From NCBI GenBank assembly GCA_013364255.1, contig CP054936.1, positions 186,001-250,000 on the forward strand: DNA of 64,000 nucleotides, read 5' to 3'. A program made the translations under genes and the position numbers. The DNA is from Streptomyces seoulensis. GTDB lineage: Bacteria > Actinomycetota > Actinomycetes > Streptomycetales > Streptomycetaceae. Position 1 is the first letter of the stretch, and each line of letters opens with the position of its first letter. A model generated the notes under the pieces. That model was not told the origin of the DNA, did not search any database, and saw only the letters and a program-made list of their open reading frames with translations. Shown piece by piece: positions 12,901 to 25,700 of this stretch.

Positions 12901-14031
12901 CGACTTCAACGACCCCAGCCACAACGGCGAACCCTCCGCACGCCCACGGCCGTACGTGGCCAACAACGCCTGCGCCTCGATCGGATCACCCAACGACGTA
13001 CCCGTACCATGCGCCTCCACCACATCCACATCCGCAGCCGACAACCGGGCGTTCTCCAACGCCTGCCGGATCACACGCTGCTGCGAGGGCCCATTGGGCG
13101 CGGTCAGACCATTGGACGCCCCGTCCTGGTTCACCGCACTGCCCCGCACCACCGCGAGAACCTCACGACCGTTGCGGCGGGCGTCCGACAACCGCTCCAG
13201 CAGCAGCACACCCACGCCCTCGGAGAAGCCGGTGCCGTCGGCGCCCGCGGCGAAGGCGCGGCACCGGCCGTCCGGGGAGAGGCCGCGCTGCCGGGAGAAC
13301 TCGACGAACATCTTGCTGTCGGCCATCACGGCGACGCCGCCCGCCAGGGCCATCTCCGATTCGCCGGTGCGCAGGGACTGCACGGCGAGGTGGATGGCGA
13401 CCAGCGACGAGGAGCAGGCGGTGTCCACCGTGACCGCCGGGCCCTCCAGGCCGAGGGTGTAGGAGACGCGGCCCGTGGCGAAGCTGCCGGTGCTGCCACG
13501 CCCGATGTAGGCCTCCAGGTCCGCGGGGACCTGTCGTACGCGCGGGGCGTAGTCGTGGTGCATGACGCCGGTGTAGCAGCCGATTTTGCGGCCGCGCAGG
13601 GAGGCGGGGTCGATGCCGGCGCGTTCGAAGACCTCCCAGGAGGTCTCCAGGAGCAGCCGCTGCTGCGGATCCATCGCCAGCGCCTCGCGCGGGGAGATGC
13701 CGAAGAAGGAGGCGTCGAAACCGGCCACGTCGTCGAGGAAGCCGCCCTCACGGACGTAGGACTTGCCCGGTGCGTCGGGGTCCGGGTCGTAGATGCCCGC
13801 CAGGTCCCAGCCCCGGTCGGCCGGGAAGGGGGTGATGCCGTCGACGCCGTCGGCCACCAGCCGCCAGAGGTCCTCGGGGGAGGTCACCCCGCCCGGCAGC
13901 CGGCAGGCCATACCGACGATGGCGATGGGCTCCCACGCCTTCTCCTCGACCTCGCGCAGCCGGCGGGTGGCCTGACGCGCGGTGGTGACTGCCTTGTTGA
14001 GGTATTCGCGGTACTTCTTGTCGTCGGCCAC
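3988..14031 (-). CDS. Modular type I PKS (PKS-C), modules 3 and 4
   Basis: A 3347-residue protein with an N-terminal docking helix. Module 3 is KS (~34-460), AT (~575-905; GHSQGE and YASH, methylmalonyl type), KR (~1195-1395, A-type, Trp eight residues before the catalytic Tyr) and ACP (~1480-1560). Module 4 is KS (~1580-2000), AT (GHSIGE, HAFH, malonyl type), a DH-like domain, KR (~2905-3105, B-type with LDD) and ACP (~3190-3275). The module 4 DH keeps HxxxGxxxxP, but its second motif reads DAVLR instead of DxxxH and its YGPxFQG motif is YGPSAQG, so it is probably dead. The output is two successive hydroxyls, matching C-13 and C-11 of ansatrienin; C-11 is the acylated position. Sits 64 nt after PKS-B. 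Confidence 0.96.
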   Translation of the reverse strand: MADDKKYREYLNKAVTTARQATRRLREVEEKAWEPIAIVGMACRLPGGVTSPEDLWRLVADGVDGITPFPADRGWDLAGIYDPDPDAPGKSYVREGGFLDDVAGFDASFFGISPREALAMDPQQRLLLETSWEVFERAGIDPASLRGRKIGCYTGVMHHDYAPRVRQVPADLEAYIGRGSTGSFATGRVSYTLGLEGPAVTVDTACSSSLVAIHLAVQSLRTGESEMALAGGVAVMADSKMFVEFSRQRGLSPDGRCRAFAAGADGTGFSEGVGVLLLERLSDARRNGREVLAVVRGSAVNQDGASNGLTAPNGPSQQRVIRQALENARLSAADVDVVEAHGTGTSLGDPIEAQALLATYGRGRAEGSPLWLGSLKSNIGHAQAAAGVAGVIKMVEAMRHGVLPRTLHVDAPTPEVDWSSGGVELLTEAREWPERDAPRRAGVSSFGLSGTNAHVVIESARPAPAEPAPADPADPEATAPTDPARPATERTVPHGTVPLPLSGKTPDALRAQARQLAAFLESRPDAVLHDIALSLTARTPFDHRGVVVAGTRTEAVERLAALAEDTSVPSPAQGDTGVVFVFPGQGAQWVGMASGLLAESVVFAEWMGRCGEALAPFVGWSLVEVLGDEEALGRVDVVQPVLWAVMVSLAGLWRSVGVEPVGVVGHSQGEIAAACVVGALSLEEGARVVARRSQVIASSLAGGGGMLSVGLPVGVVEGRLGEGLSVAAVNGPASVVVSGGVEALDVLEGELGAEGVRVRRVPVDYASHSVQVEGVEGELAGVLGGVSAVSSGVPFYSTVTGGVVDTSVLDGGYWYRNLREPVRLEEVVRGLLGEGRRVFVEVSPHPVLGFVVAETLGAVGVEGVVVGSLRRGEGGVERFLRSVGEVYAGGVDVDWGAAFDASAARVVELPTYPFQHQRYWLDADDRPAVEADPVDAAFWSAIETGDTDALADDLQLEASVLDDVLPALTSWRRRRRERSVVDTWRYRLGWDRVDATGALSGTWLVVVGTDADPLAEAVAAGLAERGAQTVRVEVDTEHTDRRTLAALLPDQPLTGIVALLALDGRPHPAHTTWSRGAIGTVTLVQALGDAGIEAPLWAVTSGAVAVTDPAELTDLSQHTLWGIGTVLALDDPRNWGGLVDLPPGTGEPDPHSLDLLCTALSGIDDEDQLAVRPDGLHARRMRRAPLDGAPATAPWTPHGTVLITGGTGGTGAHLARHLAEHGAEHLLLTSRRGPEAPGAGELRAELETLGARVTITACDIADRDAVAALLDAVPAELPLTAVLHLAGAPQSESPLSGLTVEQFAEMGHAKIAGARHLDDLLGDRALDAFVLFSSGATAWGSNGLTSYAGANAYLDALAQHRRARGLTATSIAWGAWDGGGMVDASLAGEFAKLGVALMDPHLAVAALVQAVEHDETHVVVAAIDWTRFAPAFTLARPRPLLRGLPEVTELLAAGAAGRPADDVSALRAELLRLPPAEQERLLVDLVRSEAGSVLGHTDAQGVEEDRAFREIGFDSVTAVELRNRLNAATQLRLPATLVFDHPTPRALADQLRAELVGDDTVLPPPTAAPLPANAAANAADDPIAIVSMSCRLPGGVTSPEELWTLLAEGRDALADFPADRGWDLDALLSDDPDAPGTTYVRKGGFLRGVADFDADFFGINPREALAMDPQQRLLLETSWEVLERAGIDPTSLRGKDVGVFTGMGAQDYTPRLGGGAEGTEGYALTGSAGSVASGRVSYILGLEGPALTIDTACSSSLVAMHSAMQALRNGECSLALAGGVAVMSSPGVFVEFSRQRGLAPDGRCKAFAEGADGTGWAEGVGIVLLERLSDARRNGHEVLALVRGSAVNQDGASNGLTAPNGPSQQRVIRQALASAGLSAADVDAVEAHGTGTSLGDPIEAQALIATYGQERSAPDRPLLLGALKSNLGHTGATAGVAGVIKMVEAMRHGVLPRTLHVDAPTPEVDWSAGAVELLTEARAWPEVDRPRRAGVSAFGISGTNAHVILEGVGSADPAVPVERARVPEGVVPLVVSARTPEAVRAQAARLAGFLGEGSGLHLSDVAYSLATSRARFDHRAVVVAGSVEEAREQLASVRGEAVVGGRLGVLFTGQGAQRVGMGRELYAVYPVFAEAFDEVCAAVDGSLGGSLKEVVFGGGDLLDETRYAQPALFAVEVALFRLVESWGVRADCLAGHSIGEVVAAYLAGVWSLEDAVALVVARGRLMQELAVGGVMVAVEASENEVAALLTAGVSIAAINGEASLVLSGVEDEVEAVLTRFEGRRTKRLRVSHAFHSPLMDPMLEEFRRVASTLTYSAPSVPVISNLTGEIADAERLCSPEYWVEHVRGTVRFHDGVRALRERKVTTFLELGPDGVLSGMVAEEGCVPSLRRDVPEDRALMTTLARLHARGVDVDWEKVFAGTGAQRVDLPTYAFQHQRYWMNPAPSGGDPALATGHPLLDVVVSAPDTGGVVATGRLSLAAQPWLADHSVAGTVLLPGTALVELAVRAGDEVGARSLRELVMEAPVVIPDEGAVRVQVSVGEDADGVRPVAVYSRPDDADLDAPWVRHASGQLTDEAPAPGADFAVWPPEGAQPVDLTGRTTDQTTAGCGYGPSAQGLRAAWVLGQDVYAEVALPVDDAEAAAGFGLHPALLDAVLRCGAFTERKAEEGKLILPFAWNGLTLHASGATTLRVRMTPTGPESVALELADGEGVPVASVESLVLRAVDAGELGVSGRGGVGGSLFRVEWSLLPVAGGVGDVEAEVVEVPRSVSLDAGVVREVTAGVLSVVQSFLAGSRGGWLVVVSRGAVSVGGAVGGDGEGDGGVVDPVGAAVWGLVRSVQAESPGRVVLVDVGEGGVVPGGGVLAGVVALGEPQVALRSGGVFVPRLVRAGVSVGSVGSVGDGDGGVVFRRGGTVLVTGGTGALGAVVARHLVAVHGVRSLVLAGRRGVDAVGVVELRAELERAGAEVVVEACDVADREAVVGLLGRVPVGAPLSGVVHVAGVLDDGVVGGLTPERLAGVFRPKVDAALVLHEVTRDLGLDAFVLYSSASGVLGGAGQGNYAAANAFLDAFARWRRCQGLPGVSLAWGLWGESSGMTGSLGRSDQARMRRGGIRALSVEEGMALFDAGLVSDEPALVPVKFDLAALATQAGDDQVPSMLRDLVRRPRRIIRTGVADGAGSAAGQSLVDRLATMPQPARQQALLDLVRADVATVLGRREQDAIAPDRAFKDLGFDSLTGVELRNRITAATGLRLPASAVFDHPTPAALADVLLEQLGVSPVSVLAELDKLEAALSSTPLDDDVMAQMARRLHTLATRYASSGAPVEGEEHFDLDSASDDELFSFAENELGSS
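5461..8150. repeat. Module 4 copy of a duplicated PKS segment
   Basis: Partner of the repeat at 1-2690. The flanks match almost base for base, while the DH core (~5930-6330) does not. This points to recent module duplication or gene conversion, with separate evolution of the DH core. Confidence 0.8.
11269..12300. repeat. Methylmalonyl AT copy in module 3 (~1.03 kb near-identical repeat)
   Basis: Aligns without gaps to 16991-18022 at a constant offset of 5722. By eye I found only about three substitutions. The copy runs from the post-AT linker (QHQRYWL) to the AT start ([10 protein letters not shown]) and stops sharply at both ends. Codons here prefer G or T in third position, unlike the flanking DNA. 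Confidence 0.9.
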
Positions 14032-14095
14032 GGGGAAGGTCAGCTCCTTGCGGGAAGTCTTCTGACGACGGGTGGGCAGCGGGGGGACGGCGGCG

Positions 14096-17000
14096 TCAGG
14101 AAGCGGTGAACTCGTTGTCGATGATGTCGAAGACCTCGTCGTCGGAGACCGACTCGAGATCGTCGTCCTCGTCCTGGGCGGTGTTCGGGGACCACTTGGC
14201 CAGCAGGACCTGCAAGGCGGCGGTGACCTGGGCGCGGACCGCCTGGTCGTCGGGGACGGCGGCGAGCGCGGTCCTGAGCTTCTCGGCCTCCGCGACCGCC
14301 GGGTGCACCGCGGGGCCGCCCTCGAAGGCGAGCGCCTCGTGCAGGTGGGCGGCGAGCACGGCCGGCGCCGCGTGGTCGAACAGGAGGGTGGCGGGCAGGC
14401 GCAGGCCGGTCGCCGCGGACAGTTTGTTGCGCAGTTCGACGGCGGTGAGCGAGTCGAAGCCCAGTTCTTGGAAGGCGCGGTCGGGGTGGACGGCGTGTGT
14501 GTCCTGATGGCCGAGGATGACGGCGGTCTCCGTGCGCACCAGGTCGAGCAGGGCCTCGGTCCGCGCGGCCTCGTCCAGGTCGGCCAGGCGCCGGCGCAGT
14601 GAGCCGGCCGTGGCGAAGTCGGCGCGCCGGGCGCGGGCCTCGGCCGCCGCGACGCGGCGGGCCTCGGGCACGCCCCCCAGGAGTGCGGAGGGCCGGCGAG
14701 CGGTGAAGGCCGGGTGGAACCGCTTCCAGTCGATGTGGGCGACGGTGAGGCCGCTCTGGCCTCCCGTCAGGGTCCGGTCCAGGGCGGTCAGCATCAGCTC
14801 CGGGCGGATCGCCTCGATGCCCTGGCGGCGCAGTTGCGCGGCCGAGGCGGCGTCGACCATGCCGCCGCCGGACCAGGCGCCCCAGGCGATGGAGGTGGCG
14901 GTGCGGCCGCGGCCGCGCCGGCGCCGGGCGAGGGCGTCGAGGTAGGCGTTGCCCGCGGAGTAGGCGCTCTGGCCGCCGCTGCCCCAGACGCCGGCGATGG
15001 ACGAGAACACGATGAACGCGTCCAGGGGGGTGTCGGCGAGCAGGGCGTCGAGGTGGGCCGCCCCGGCCACCTTGGCCGCTACGACGGCGTGGAAGTCCTC
15101 GAGTGTCGTCTCCTCCAGGGTGCCGAAGCCGTTGACGCCGGCGGCGTGCACCACCGCGCGGACCGGGTCGCCGTCGGCCGCCAGTCGCGCCAGGAGCGCG
15201 GCGAGGGCCTGCCGGTCGGCGACGTCGACGGCGGCCACGGTGACCCGGGCGCCGGCCTCGGTGAGTTCGGCGGTCAGTTCCGCGGCGCCCGGGCTGTCGT
15301 CGCCGCGGCGGCTGACGAGGACCAGGTGTCCGGCGCCGCTCGCGGCCATCCGGCGGGCGACGTGCCCGCCGAGGGCTCCGGTGCCGCCGGTGATCAGCAC
15401 GGTGCCGGTGGGCTGCCAGGGGGTCTCGTGCGGCTGCGGCCGGTACAGCTCCGTTCGCTCCAGGCGGCGGGCGAGGGCCGTTCCGGCGCGCAGGGCGAGT
15501 TGGTCCTCCTGTCCGCTGCCGCCACCGAGCACGGTGGTGAGCCGGGCGCACGTCGCGTCGTCGAGGGTGGCGGGGAGGTCGATCAGGCCGCCCCAGCGGC
15601 CCGGGTGTTCGAGGGCGGCGACCTGTCCGAGACCCCAGAGGGCGGCCTGGTCGGCGCTGTGCACGAGGTCGGTGTCCTGGGTGCTGACCGCGCCCTGGGT
15701 GACCAGCCAGAGGGGCGCGTCGATCTCGGTGTCGCCGAGGGCCTGGACGAGGACGACGGTCGCCGCCAGGCCGCCGGTGACTCCGGGGTGGCCGGGGTGC
15801 GCGGACTCGTCCAGCGCGAGCAGGGACAGGACGCCCGTGATGGCGTCCAGGTCGGGCACCGTGCCGGTGAGGAGGTCGGCGAGGGCGTCGCGGGCGGTTC
15901 CGGCGACCGGCAGCGGGACGACGTCGGCGCCCCGGTCGCGGAGGGCGGTGAGGCATGCGGTGACGGTGCTGTCGTCCGCGTGGCCGGCGGGGACGGCGAC
16001 CAGCCAGGTGCCGGTGGGCGCTGCCGCCGGGTCCGTGGTCTCGGCCTCGGTCCAGGTCGTGCCGTACACCCAGCCGTCCAGCCGGGAGGAGCCGGTCTCG
16101 CGGGCCAGCCGGGCGCCGGAGAGCTGTTCGGGGGTCACCTGGCGGCCGGTGAGACCGTCGACGCGGGCGACGGGGGCGCCCGTCTGGTCGGTCACGGTGA
16201 CCTGCCAGGTCTCCTCGCCCGCGGGGACGAAGTGCGCCCGCAGCCGGGAGGCGCCCCGGTTCCACAGGGTGATGCCGTTCCAGGAGAAGGGCAGCCGGGG
16301 CAGGCCGGTGCCGTAGAGGAGCGGGGCGTGCAGGGAGGCGTCGAGGAGGGCGGGGTGCAGGGAGAAGCGTCCGGCGTCCTCCTGCTGCTGTTCGGGGAGC
16401 GCGACCTCGGCGAAGATCTCTCCGTCGCGGGTCCACACGGCGCGCAGTCCTTGGAAGGCGGGACCGTACTCGTATCCGCGTTCGGCCAGGCCGGCGTACA
16501 CGGACGCGGTGTCCACGGGTGCGGGGGTGGCGCCGGCCGGCGGCCAGGCGAGCACGGGCTCGGCGGACTCCAGGTCCTCGGGGACGAGGGTGCCGGCGGC
16601 GTGGCGCGTCCAGCCGGGTTCGTCGTCCTCGGGGCGGGAGTGCACGGAGACGGCGCGGCGGCCGGACTCGTCGGGGGCGGCGATCTCGACGCGGACCTGG
16701 ATGCCGCCCTCCTCGGGGAGGATGAGGGGCGCCTCGATGACGAGTTCTTCCAGGGAGCCGCAGTCGGCCGCGGCGCCGGCGGTGAGGACGAGGTCGACGA
16801 AGCCGGTGCCGGGGAGCAGGGCGGTGCCCCAGACGGCGTGATCGGCGAGCCAGGGGTGGGTGCGCAGGGACCAGCGGCCGGTGAAGGCGAGGCCGCCGGT
16901 TCCGGGCAGTTCCACGGCGGCGCCGAGGAGGGGGTGTTCGCAGGCGGCGAGGCCGGCGGAGGAGACGTCTCCCTCGGCGCGCCCGGTCTTCAGCCAGTAG

Positions 17001-19702
17001 CGCTGGTGTTGGAAGGGGTACGTCGGCAGCTCCACCACCCGCGCGGCGGACGCGTCGAACGCCGCCCCCCAGTCGACGTCCACACCCCCCGCATACACCT
17101 CACCCACCGACCGCAGGAACCGCTCCACACCCCCCTCCCCACGCCGCAACGACCCCACCACCACACCCTCCACACCCACCGCACCCAACGTCTCCGCCAC
17201 CACAAAACCCAACACCGGATGCGGACTCACCTCAACGAACACCCGCCGCCCCTCACCCAACAACCCACGCACCACCTCCTCCAAACGCACCGGCTCCCGC
17301 AGATTCCGATACCAATACCCCCCATCCAGAACCGACGTATCCACCACCCCACCCGTCACCGTCGAATAGAACGGCACCCCCGACGACACCGCCGACACAC
17401 CCCCCAACACCCCCGCCAACTCACCCTCCACACCCTCCACCTGCACCGAATGCGACGCATAATCCACCGGCACCCGCCGCACCCGCACCCCCTCCGCACC
17501 CAACTCACCCTCCAACACATCCAACGCCTCCACCCCACCCGACACCACCACCGACGCCGGACCATTCACCGCCGCGACCGACAACCCCTCACCCAAACGC
17601 CCCTCCACCACACCCACCGGCAAACCCACCGACAACATCCCACCTCCACCCGCAAGCGACGACGCGATCACCTGACTACGCCGCGCCACCACCCGCGCAC
17701 CCTCCTCCAACGACAACGCACCCACCACACACGCCGCCGCGATCTCCCCCTGCGAATGACCCACCACACCCACCGGCTCCACCCCCACCGACCGCCACAA
17801 CCCCGCCAACGACACCATCACCGCCCACAACACCGGCTGCACCACATCCACCCGCCCCAACGCCTCCTCATCACCCAACACCTCCACCAACGACCACCCC
17901 ACAAACGGCGCCAACGCCTCCCCACACCGCCCCATCCACTCCGCGAACACCACCGACTCCGCCAACAACCCCGACGCCATCCCCACCCACTGCGCCCCCT
18001 GCCCCGGAAACACGAACACGACTTCCTCGGCGCGGACTCGGGGCGCGGTGTCGGGCGCGACGGCGAGGGCCGCCAGGCGCTCCACCGCTTCCGTGCCGGT
18101 GCCGGCGACCACGGCCGCGCGGTGCGGGAAGGGGGTCCGGGTGGTCAGCAGCGACAGGGCGACGTCGTGCAGCGGGGTGCCGGGGTGGGTGCGGAGGTGG
18201 TCGGCGAGGGAGGCCGCCCGGGCGCGCAGGGCGTCGGGGGTCTTGCCGGACAGGACGAGCGGGACGACGCCGCCGGAGGCGGTGCGGGCCGCGGCGGGCG
18301 TCTCGGGGGGCTCGGCGGGCCGGGCCTGCTCCAGGATGATGTGGGCGTTGGTGCCGCTGATGCCGAAGGAGGACACTCCGGCGCGCCGCGGCGCGTCCCG
18401 CTCGGGCCACTCCCGCGCCTCGGTCAGCAGTTCCACCCCGCCCGACGACCAGTCCACCTCAGGAGTCGGAGCGTCCACGTGCAACGTCCTCGGCATCACA
18501 CCGTGCCGCATCGCCTCCACCATCTTGATCACACCCGCCACACCCGCGGCCGCCTGCGCGTGACCGATGTTCGACTTCAGCGAACCCAGCCACAACGGAC
18601 GCCCCTCCGGGCGCGAACGGCCGTACGTGGCCAGCAGTGCCTGCGCCTCGATCGGGTCACCCAGCGACGTACCCGTACCGTGCGCCTCCACCACATCCAC
18701 ATCCACGGCCGACAACCGCGCGTTCTCCAACGCCTGCCGGATCACACGCTGCTGCGAGGGGCCATTGGGCGCGGTCAGACCATTGGACGCCCCGTCCTGG
18801 TTCACCGCGCTGCCCCGCACCACCGCGAGAACCTCACGACCATTGCGGCGGGCGTCCGACAACCGCTCCAGCAGCAGCACGCCCACGCCCTCGGCCCAGG
18901 CGGTGCCGTCCGCAGCGGCGGCGAACGCCTTGCAGCGTCCGTCGACGGACAGGCCGCGCTGGCGGGAGAACTCCACGAAGGCGCCCGGGGTCGACATCAC
19001 GGCCACGCCGGCGGCGAGCGCGAGCGAGCACTCTCCGGAGCGCAGTGCCTGTGCGGCGAGGTGGATCGCCACCAGGGACGAGGAGCAGGCGGTGTCCACC
19101 GTCACCGCCGGGCCCTCCAGGCCGAGGGTGTAGGCGACTCGGCCGGAGACCACGCTGCCCGCGCCGCCGGTGAGGACGTAGCCCTCCGTCTCCTGGGATC
19201 CGGTGCCCATGCGGGGGGCGTACTCCTGTCCGGCGACGCCGGTGAAGACGCCGACGCTCTCGCCCTTGAGCGTGGCGGGATCGATCCCGGCGCGTTCCAG
19301 GGTCTCCCAGGAGGTCTCCAGGAGCAGCCGCTGCTGCGGGTCCATCGCCAGCGCCTCGCGCGGGGAGATCTCGAAGAAGGGCGCGTCGAAACCGGCCACG
19401 TCGTCGAGGAAGCCGCCTTCGCGGACGTAGGACTTGCCGGACGCGTCCGGGTCGGGGTCGTAGAGGGCGCCGAGGTCCCAGCCGCGGTCCGCCGGGAAGG
19501 CGCCGACGGCGTCGGCGCCCGCGGACACCAGCCGCCACAGTCCCTCGGGCGAGGTCACGCCGCCCGGCAGCCGGCAGCCCATGGCCACGATGGCGAGGGG
19601 CTCGGTGCGCCGGCCCTGTTCCTCGCGCAGCTTCTCCCGCGTCTGCCGCAGTTCGGCCGAGACCCGCTTGAGGTAGGTGAGCGCCTTCTCGTCGGTGGTC
19701 AT
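14096..19702 (-). CDS. Modular type I PKS (PKS-B), module 2
   Basis: A 1868-residue single module: docking helix (1-33), KS with DTACSSS, AT with GHSQGE and YASH (methylmalonyl-CoA type), DH with intact HxxxGxxxxP, KR and ACP ([10 protein letters not shown]). The KR lacks LDD and has Trp eight residues before the catalytic Tyr ([10 protein letters not shown]), the signature of A-type (L-hydroxy) ketoreductases. A-type KR plus DH usually gives a Z alkene, which agrees with the methyl-branched C14=C15 olefin reported as Z in this ansamycin family. I chose ATG at 19702 because the docking helix begins there; frames open upstream lie inside PKS-A. The gap to PKS-A is 35 nt. Its AT is an almost exact DNA copy of the module 3 AT. 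Confidence 0.96.
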   Translation of the reverse strand: MTTDEKALTYLKRVSAELRQTREKLREEQGRRTEPLAIVAMGCRLPGGVTSPEGLWRLVSAGADAVGAFPADRGWDLGALYDPDPDASGKSYVREGGFLDDVAGFDAPFFEISPREALAMDPQQRLLLETSWETLERAGIDPATLKGESVGVFTGVAGQEYAPRMGTGSQETEGYVLTGGAGSVVSGRVAYTLGLEGPAVTVDTACSSSLVAIHLAAQALRSGECSLALAAGVAVMSTPGAFVEFSRQRGLSVDGRCKAFAAAADGTAWAEGVGVLLLERLSDARRNGREVLAVVRGSAVNQDGASNGLTAPNGPSQQRVIRQALENARLSAVDVDVVEAHGTGTSLGDPIEAQALLATYGRSRPEGRPLWLGSLKSNIGHAQAAAGVAGVIKMVEAMRHGVMPRTLHVDAPTPEVDWSSGGVELLTEAREWPERDAPRRAGVSSFGISGTNAHIILEQARPAEPPETPAAARTASGGVVPLVLSGKTPDALRARAASLADHLRTHPGTPLHDVALSLLTTRTPFPHRAAVVAGTGTEAVERLAALAVAPDTAPRVRAEEVVFVFPGQGAQWVGMASGLLAESVVFAEWMGRCGEALAPFVGWSLVEVLGDEEALGRVDVVQPVLWAVMVSLAGLWRSVGVEPVGVVGHSQGEIAAACVVGALSLEEGARVVARRSQVIASSLAGGGGMLSVGLPVGVVEGRLGEGLSVAAVNGPASVVVSGGVEALDVLEGELGAEGVRVRRVPVDYASHSVQVEGVEGELAGVLGGVSAVSSGVPFYSTVTGGVVDTSVLDGGYWYRNLREPVRLEEVVRGLLGEGRRVFVEVSPHPVLGFVVAETLGAVGVEGVVVGSLRRGEGGVERFLRSVGEVYAGGVDVDWGAAFDASAARVVELPTYPFQHQRYWLKTGRAEGDVSSAGLAACEHPLLGAAVELPGTGGLAFTGRWSLRTHPWLADHAVWGTALLPGTGFVDLVLTAGAAADCGSLEELVIEAPLILPEEGGIQVRVEIAAPDESGRRAVSVHSRPEDDEPGWTRHAAGTLVPEDLESAEPVLAWPPAGATPAPVDTASVYAGLAERGYEYGPAFQGLRAVWTRDGEIFAEVALPEQQQEDAGRFSLHPALLDASLHAPLLYGTGLPRLPFSWNGITLWNRGASRLRAHFVPAGEETWQVTVTDQTGAPVARVDGLTGRQVTPEQLSGARLARETGSSRLDGWVYGTTWTEAETTDPAAAPTGTWLVAVPAGHADDSTVTACLTALRDRGADVVPLPVAGTARDALADLLTGTVPDLDAITGVLSLLALDESAHPGHPGVTGGLAATVVLVQALGDTEIDAPLWLVTQGAVSTQDTDLVHSADQAALWGLGQVAALEHPGRWGGLIDLPATLDDATCARLTTVLGGGSGQEDQLALRAGTALARRLERTELYRPQPHETPWQPTGTVLITGGTGALGGHVARRMAASGAGHLVLVSRRGDDSPGAAELTAELTEAGARVTVAAVDVADRQALAALLARLAADGDPVRAVVHAAGVNGFGTLEETTLEDFHAVVAAKVAGAAHLDALLADTPLDAFIVFSSIAGVWGSGGQSAYSAGNAYLDALARRRRGRGRTATSIAWGAWSGGGMVDAASAAQLRRQGIEAIRPELMLTALDRTLTGGQSGLTVAHIDWKRFHPAFTARRPSALLGGVPEARRVAAAEARARRADFATAGSLRRRLADLDEAARTEALLDLVRTETAVILGHQDTHAVHPDRAFQELGFDSLTAVELRNKLSAATGLRLPATLLFDHAAPAVLAAHLHEALAFEGGPAVHPAVAEAEKLRTALAAVPDDQAVRAQVTAALQVLLAKWSPNTAQDEDDDLESVSDDEVFDIIDNEFTAS
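16991..18022. repeat. Methylmalonyl AT copy in module 2 (~1.03 kb near-identical repeat)
   Basis: Partner of 11269-12300. The translated AT domains are identical over the whole segment. This suggests recent gene conversion or domain duplication between two methylmalonyl-loading modules. Confidence 0.9.
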
Positions 19703-19737
19703 GGAACCTGTTCCCCTCTTCCGGACGGCGTGGCGGG

Positions 19738-22700
19738 TCAGCCGAGCCCGAGTTCGTTGTCGATGAAGGCGTAGACGTCGTCGGCGGTGGCGGTTTCGAG
19801 CTGTCCGGCCGGGTCGGTGCTCTCGGTGGCGCCGCCGCCGAGGGCGGCCTCTTCGAGGCGTGATCCGAGGAACCTGAGCCGGGAGTGGATGCCGGAGTGC
19901 GCCAGTTCCTCGGTCAGCAGGGCGTCGAGCGCCGTCTCCAGCGCGTCGAGTTTGGCCGCGACGGGGTCGGATCGCTGGTCGAGGGTCTTGAGCAGGTAGT
20001 CGGCGAGGACGGTGGGGGCCGGGTAGTCGAACACGGCCGTCGAGGGCAGCCGGGTGCCGGCGGCCCTGCCGAGGCGGTTGCGCAGTTCCACCGCGGTCAG
20101 CGAGTCGAACCCGGCCTCCTTGAAGGGGCGGTCGGGCGGCACGAGTGAGGCGTCGGCGTGGCCCAGGACGGTCGCGGCCTCCTTGCGGACCACGTCCAGG
20201 ACGCGTGCGGTCCTCTCGTCCGCGGGAAGTGCCGCGAGTTGTTCGGCGAGGGTGCTCGCGGGGGCGGCGCCGGTGGCGGCGGCGCGGCGCGGGGTCCTGA
20301 CGAGTGCGCGCAGCATCGGGGGGAGCCCGCCGGTGGCGGCCCGGCCCCGGAGCACGCTCGGGTCGAGCCGGGCCGGCGCCAGGGCGGGTTGTCCGGCGGT
20401 GAGGGCGGCGTCGAGGAGGGCCAGGCCCTCCTCGGCCGTGAGCCCGAGCATGCCGTCGCGTTCGGTGCGCCGCAGGTCGGTCTCGGCGAGGGCGCCGGTC
20501 ATGTCGCTGGCGTGGGCCCACAGGCCCCAGGCGAGTGACACAGCGGGCAGTCCCTCGCTGTGGCGGAGGCGGGCGAGCCCGTCGAGGAAGGAGTTGGCCG
20601 CCGCGTAGTTGGCCTGCCCGGGGTTGCCGAGGACGCCGGCGGCCGAGGAGAACAGCACCCAGGCGGCGAGGTCGAGGTGGCGGGTCAGTTCGTGCAGGTT
20701 CAGGGCGGCGTCGGCCTTGGGCCGCAGGACGGTGGCCATCCGCTCGGGGGTGAGCGCGCCGAGCACTCCGTCGTCGATGACGCCCGCGGTGTGCACCACG
20801 GCGGTCAGGGGCGCCGTCGCGGGGACGGAGTCCAGCAGCCGGGCCAGGGCGTCGCGGTCGGCGGCGTCGCAGGCCGCGACGGTCACGGTCGCCCCGCGGG
20901 CGGAGAGGTCCGCGGCCAGCTCGCAGGCGCCGGGTGCGTCCGGGCCGCGCCTGCCGGCGAGCAGCAGGTTGCGGACGCCGTGTTCGGTGACGAGGTGGCG
21001 GGCGACGAGTGCGCCGAGGGAGCCGGTGCCGCCGGTGATCAGGACGGTGCCCTCGGGGTCGGGCCGGTGCGGCAGGGTCAGTACGGCCTTGCCGATGTGG
21101 CGTGCCCTGCTGAGGTGCCGGAAGGCGTCCGGGGCCTGCCGTACGTCCCACGCGGTGACGGGCAGCGGGGTGAGGTCGCCGCTCTCGAAGAGGCCGGCGA
21201 GTTCGTCGAGCAGCTCCCGGATCCGGTCGTCGTCCGCCTCGGCGAGGTCGTAGGCCCGGTAGTCCACGCCGGGGAAGCGTTCGGCGGTCTCGGTGGCGTC
21301 GCGGACGTCGGTCTTGCCCATCTCCAGGAAGCGGCCGCCGCGCGGCAGCAGGCGCAGGGAGGCGTCCACGAACGCGCCGGTCAGCGCGTCGAGGACGACG
21401 TCCACACCGCGACCGCCGGTGCTGTCCAGGAAGTGCTGTTCGAAGGCGGTGGTGCGGGAGTCGGCGATGTGCGCGTCGTCGAGTCCCTGGGCGCGCAGGG
21501 TGTCCCGTTTGCCGGCGCTGGCGGTGCCGTAGACGTCGGCGCCCAGGTGACGGGCTATCTGGACGGCGGCCATGCCGACGCCGCCGGCCGCGGCGTGGAT
21601 CAGGACGCTCTCGCCGGTCCGCAGGCCGGCCAGGTCGCGCAGGCCGTAGAGGGCGGTGAGGAACGCGATGGGGGCGGCGGCGGCCTGGGCGAAGGTCCAT
21701 CCGGCGGGGATCCGGACCAGTCTGTGGTGGTCGGTCACGGCCTGCGGGGCGATCGCCGCGCCGGGGAACAGGCCCATGACCCGGTCGCCGGGCGACAGGC
21801 CGGTCACGCCGGGGCCGGTCGCCAGGACGATGCCGGAGCCCTCGCCGCCGATCGCGGCCCGGCCCGGGTACATGTCCAGGGCGATCATGACGTCGCGGAA
21901 GTTGAGGCCGGCGGCGCGGACGGCCACGCGGACCTGGCCGGGGCCGAGCGGGCCGGGCTCGGGGTCCGGTACGAGGGCCAGGTTCTCCAGGGTGCCGGGC
22001 CCGGTGGTGTCCAGGTGCCAGGCGCCGTCGGGGACCGTCAGGCCAGTGGCGGTGGCGCGGACGAGGCGGGGTACGGACGTCTCGCCGTGGCGTATCGCGA
22101 ACTGCGTCTCCTCCAGGGCGGCGGCCGCCGCCGGGATGCCGGTGAGGGCGTCGCGGGAGGCGTCGTGTCCGTCGATGTCGGCGAGGACGACGCGGTCGGG
22201 GTTCTCGGACTGGGCGGAGCGCACCAGGCCCCAGACCGCCGCGCCCGCCGGGTCGGTGACGCTCTCGCCGTCGCGGACGGCGACGGCGCCCCTGGTGACC
22301 ACCAGCAGCCGTGCGCTCTCGTCGCCGGGCTCGGCCAGCCATGCCTGGAGGTCCCCCAGCACGCGGGAGGTGAGTGCGCGCACGTCCTCGGCCGTGGTGC
22401 CGTCGCCGGTGGCGTCGAGGACGCGCAGGCCGTCCAGTCCGCCGGCGCGCGCCGTGACCGGCAGGGCCGTCCACTCCGTGCGGAACAGGGACGCGTGTCC
22501 GGTGTCGGCGGCCGGGCGCAGTCGTTCGGCGGCGACGGGGCGCAGGACGAGGGAGTCGACGTCGGCGACCGGGGCTCCGGTGGCGTCGGTGAGGCGCAGG
22601 GACACCGCGTTCTCCCCGGCCGGGGTGAGCCGGACCCGCAGGGCCTTGGCGCCCGAGGCGTGCAGCCGTACGCCGTTCCACGCGAAGGGCAGCAGACGCC

Positions 22701-25700
22701 TTCCGTCGCCGGGTTCGGCGACGCCGCCCAGGGCGGTGGGGTGCAGCGCGGCGTCGAAGAGGGCCGGGTGCAGGCCGAACCGGTCGGCTTCGGCGTGGTG
22801 TTCGTCGGCCAGGACGATGTCGGCGAGGATCTCGTCGCCGAGGGTCCAGGCCGCGCGCAGTCCCTGGAAGGCGGGGCCGTACTCGTAGCCGGCCTCGGCG
22901 CGTTCCCGGTAGAAGTCCGTGACGGGTACGGGCGTGGCGTTCGCGGGGGGCCAGGGGGCCTGGTCGGTGCCGGGCGCGTCGTCGGGGTCCGTCGGCGCCA
23001 GGACCCCGCTCGCGTGGCGTGTGTACGGGGTGTCGGCGCCGTCGGGGCGGGAGTGGACGGTGACGGGGCGGTCGCCGCGCTCGTCGGGGGCGCCGACGTG
23101 GACGCGGACGCGGACCGCGCCGTCGGCGGGGAGGGCCAGGGGCGCGTCCAGGACGAGTTCGCGGACGGTGCCGTGGCCGACCTCGTCGCCGGCCCGGACG
23201 GCCATCTCCACCAGGGCCGTGCCGGCCAGCAGGACGGTGCCGCCCACCGCGTGGTCGGCGAGCCACGGCCGGTCGGCCTGGGACAGGCGTCCGGTGAAGG
23301 TGACCGCACCGGCCTCGGGCAGGTCCACGGCCGCCGTGAGCAGCGGGTGGCCGGAGGCGGTGATGCCCGCGGCGCGCAGGTCGCCGGGGGAGGTGGCGTC
23401 GAGCCAGTAGCGCCGGTGCTGGAAGGCGTAGGTCGGTACGGGGGTGCGGCGGGCGCCGCTGCCGGTGAACAGGGCGGGCCAGTCGACGCGGGCGCCCCGG
23501 GTGTGCGCGCGGGCGACGGCCGCGAGCAGCGTCCTCGGCTCCGGCCTCCCGTCGCGCAGTGCGGGCACGCAGTCGACGTCCTCGGGCAGGCAGTCCCGTG
23601 CCATGGCGGTCAGTACGCCTCCGGGACCGAGTTCGAGCACGGTGCTGACGCCCTGTTCGCGCAGGGTGCGCAGGCCGTCGGCGAAGCGGACCGTGCCGCG
23701 GGCGTGGCGCACCCAGTACTCGGGGGCGCACAGCTCGGCGGGGTCGGCGAGGGCGCCGGTGAGGTTGGAGACGACGGGCAGGGCGGGGGTGTGGAAGGCG
23801 AGTCCGGCGGCGACCTCCCGGAACGCGCCGAGCATCGGCTCCATGCGCGGCGAGTGGAAGGCGTGCGAGACGCGCAGCCGCTTGGTCTTGCGGCCGCGGG
23901 CCGCGAAGGCGGCGGCCACGGCCTGGACGGCCCGCGTGTCACCGGAGAGGACCACGGCGTCGGGGCCGTTGAGCGCGGCGACGGCGACCGCGTCGGTGAG
24001 TTCGGCGCGGACCTCGTCCTCGGTGGCCTGGACGGCGATCATGGCGCCGCCCTCGGGCAGCCGCTGCATCATCGCGCCGCGGGCGGCGACCAGTTCCGCG
24101 GCGTCCGCCAGGGACCACACGCCCGCCACGTGGGCGGCGGCGAGTTCCCCGACGGAGTGTCCGGCGACCAGGTCGGGGCGCACGCCCCAGGACTCGACCA
24201 GCCGGTAGAGGGCCACGCCCACGGCGAACAGGGCCGGCTGGGTGTAGGCGGTCCGGTCGAGCAGCGCGGCGTCCGGGGTGTTGGGCGGGGCGAGGACGAC
24301 CTCGCGCAGCGGGCGGTCGAGGCGGCGGTCCACCGCGGCGCAGACCTCGTCGAGGGCGCGGGCGTACACCGGGAAGGTCTCGTACAGTTCGCGGCCTGTT
24401 CCGGGCCGCTGCGCACCCTGGCCGGAGAAGACGACGGCGAGCCCGCCGCCGGTGGCGGTGCCGGGCGTGCCGTCACCGGCGGCGAGCGCGGCCAGGTCGC
24501 CGCGGGCCTCCTCCGGAGAGCCGGCGACCACGACCGATCGGTGCGCGAAGGCGGCGCGGCCGCTGAGGGTGAGGGCGACGTCGGCCAGGGCGGGTGCGGG
24601 CCGCGCGTCGAGCAGGGCCGCGACCCGCCCGGCCTGGGCCCGCAGGGCCTGCGGGGACTTGGCGGAGAGGACGAGCGGGACGAGCCCTTCGGGCAGGGCG
24701 CGCTCCGGCGCGTGCGGCGGCTCCGGTCCGTCGGCGGGCCGCGGGGCGGGCTGCCCGGCGGGAGGCACGGGGGCCGCCTCGGCGGGGCGCGTGCCCCGCA
24801 GCCCGCCGACGGAGTTGGGGGCTTCCCCGGCGGGACGCGCGGCGGATTCCCCGACGGCGGAGCGGGAGGCTTCCCCGGCGGGACGTGCGGCGGGTGTTCC
24901 GGCGGGAGACACGACCGGTTCCCCGACGGGAGGCACCGCGGGTATCCCAGCGGGTGCCCCGGCCGGGCTCGTGACAGGTCCCCCGGCAGGCTGCGCGGCA
25001 GGCACCCCGGCCGAACCCGTGGCGGTGCCCCCGGCGGGACGCGCGGCGGGTTCCCCGACGGCTGAGTGGGAGGTTTCCCCGGCGGGGGGCGCGGCGGGTG
25101 TTCCGGCGGGAGACACGACCGGTTCCCCGGCGGGAGGCACCGCGGGTATCCCAGCGGGTGCCCCGGCCGGGCTCGTGACAGGTCCCCCGGTGGGATGCGC
25201 GGCAGCCACCCCGGCCGAACCCGCGACAGGCACCCCGGCAGGCTGCGCGGCAGGCACCCCGGCCGAACTCGTGGCGGTGCCCCCGGCGGGGTTCGCCTCG
25301 GGGCTTGTGTCGGGCTCAGTGGTGGGCTGTTCGAGGAGGACGTGGGCGTTGGTGCCGCTGATGCCGAAGGAGGACACGCCGGCGCGGCGGGGGCGCCCGG
25401 TCTCCGGCCAGTTCCTCGCCTCGGTGAGCAGTTCGACCGCGCCGCTGGTCCAGTCCACCTCGGGCGTCGGGGCGTCGACGTGCAGGGTCTTGGGCAGTAC
25501 GCCGTGGCGCATCGCCTGCACCATCTTGATCACGCCTGCCACACCCGCGGCGGCCTGGGTGTGGCCGATGTTGGACTTGAGGGAGCCGAGCCACAGCGGG
25601 TGTCCGTCGGCGGGCCGTTGCCGGCCGTAGGTGGCCAGCAGGGCCTGTGCCTCGATGGGGTCGCCGAGGGCGGTCCCCGTGCCGTGCGCCTCGACGGCGT

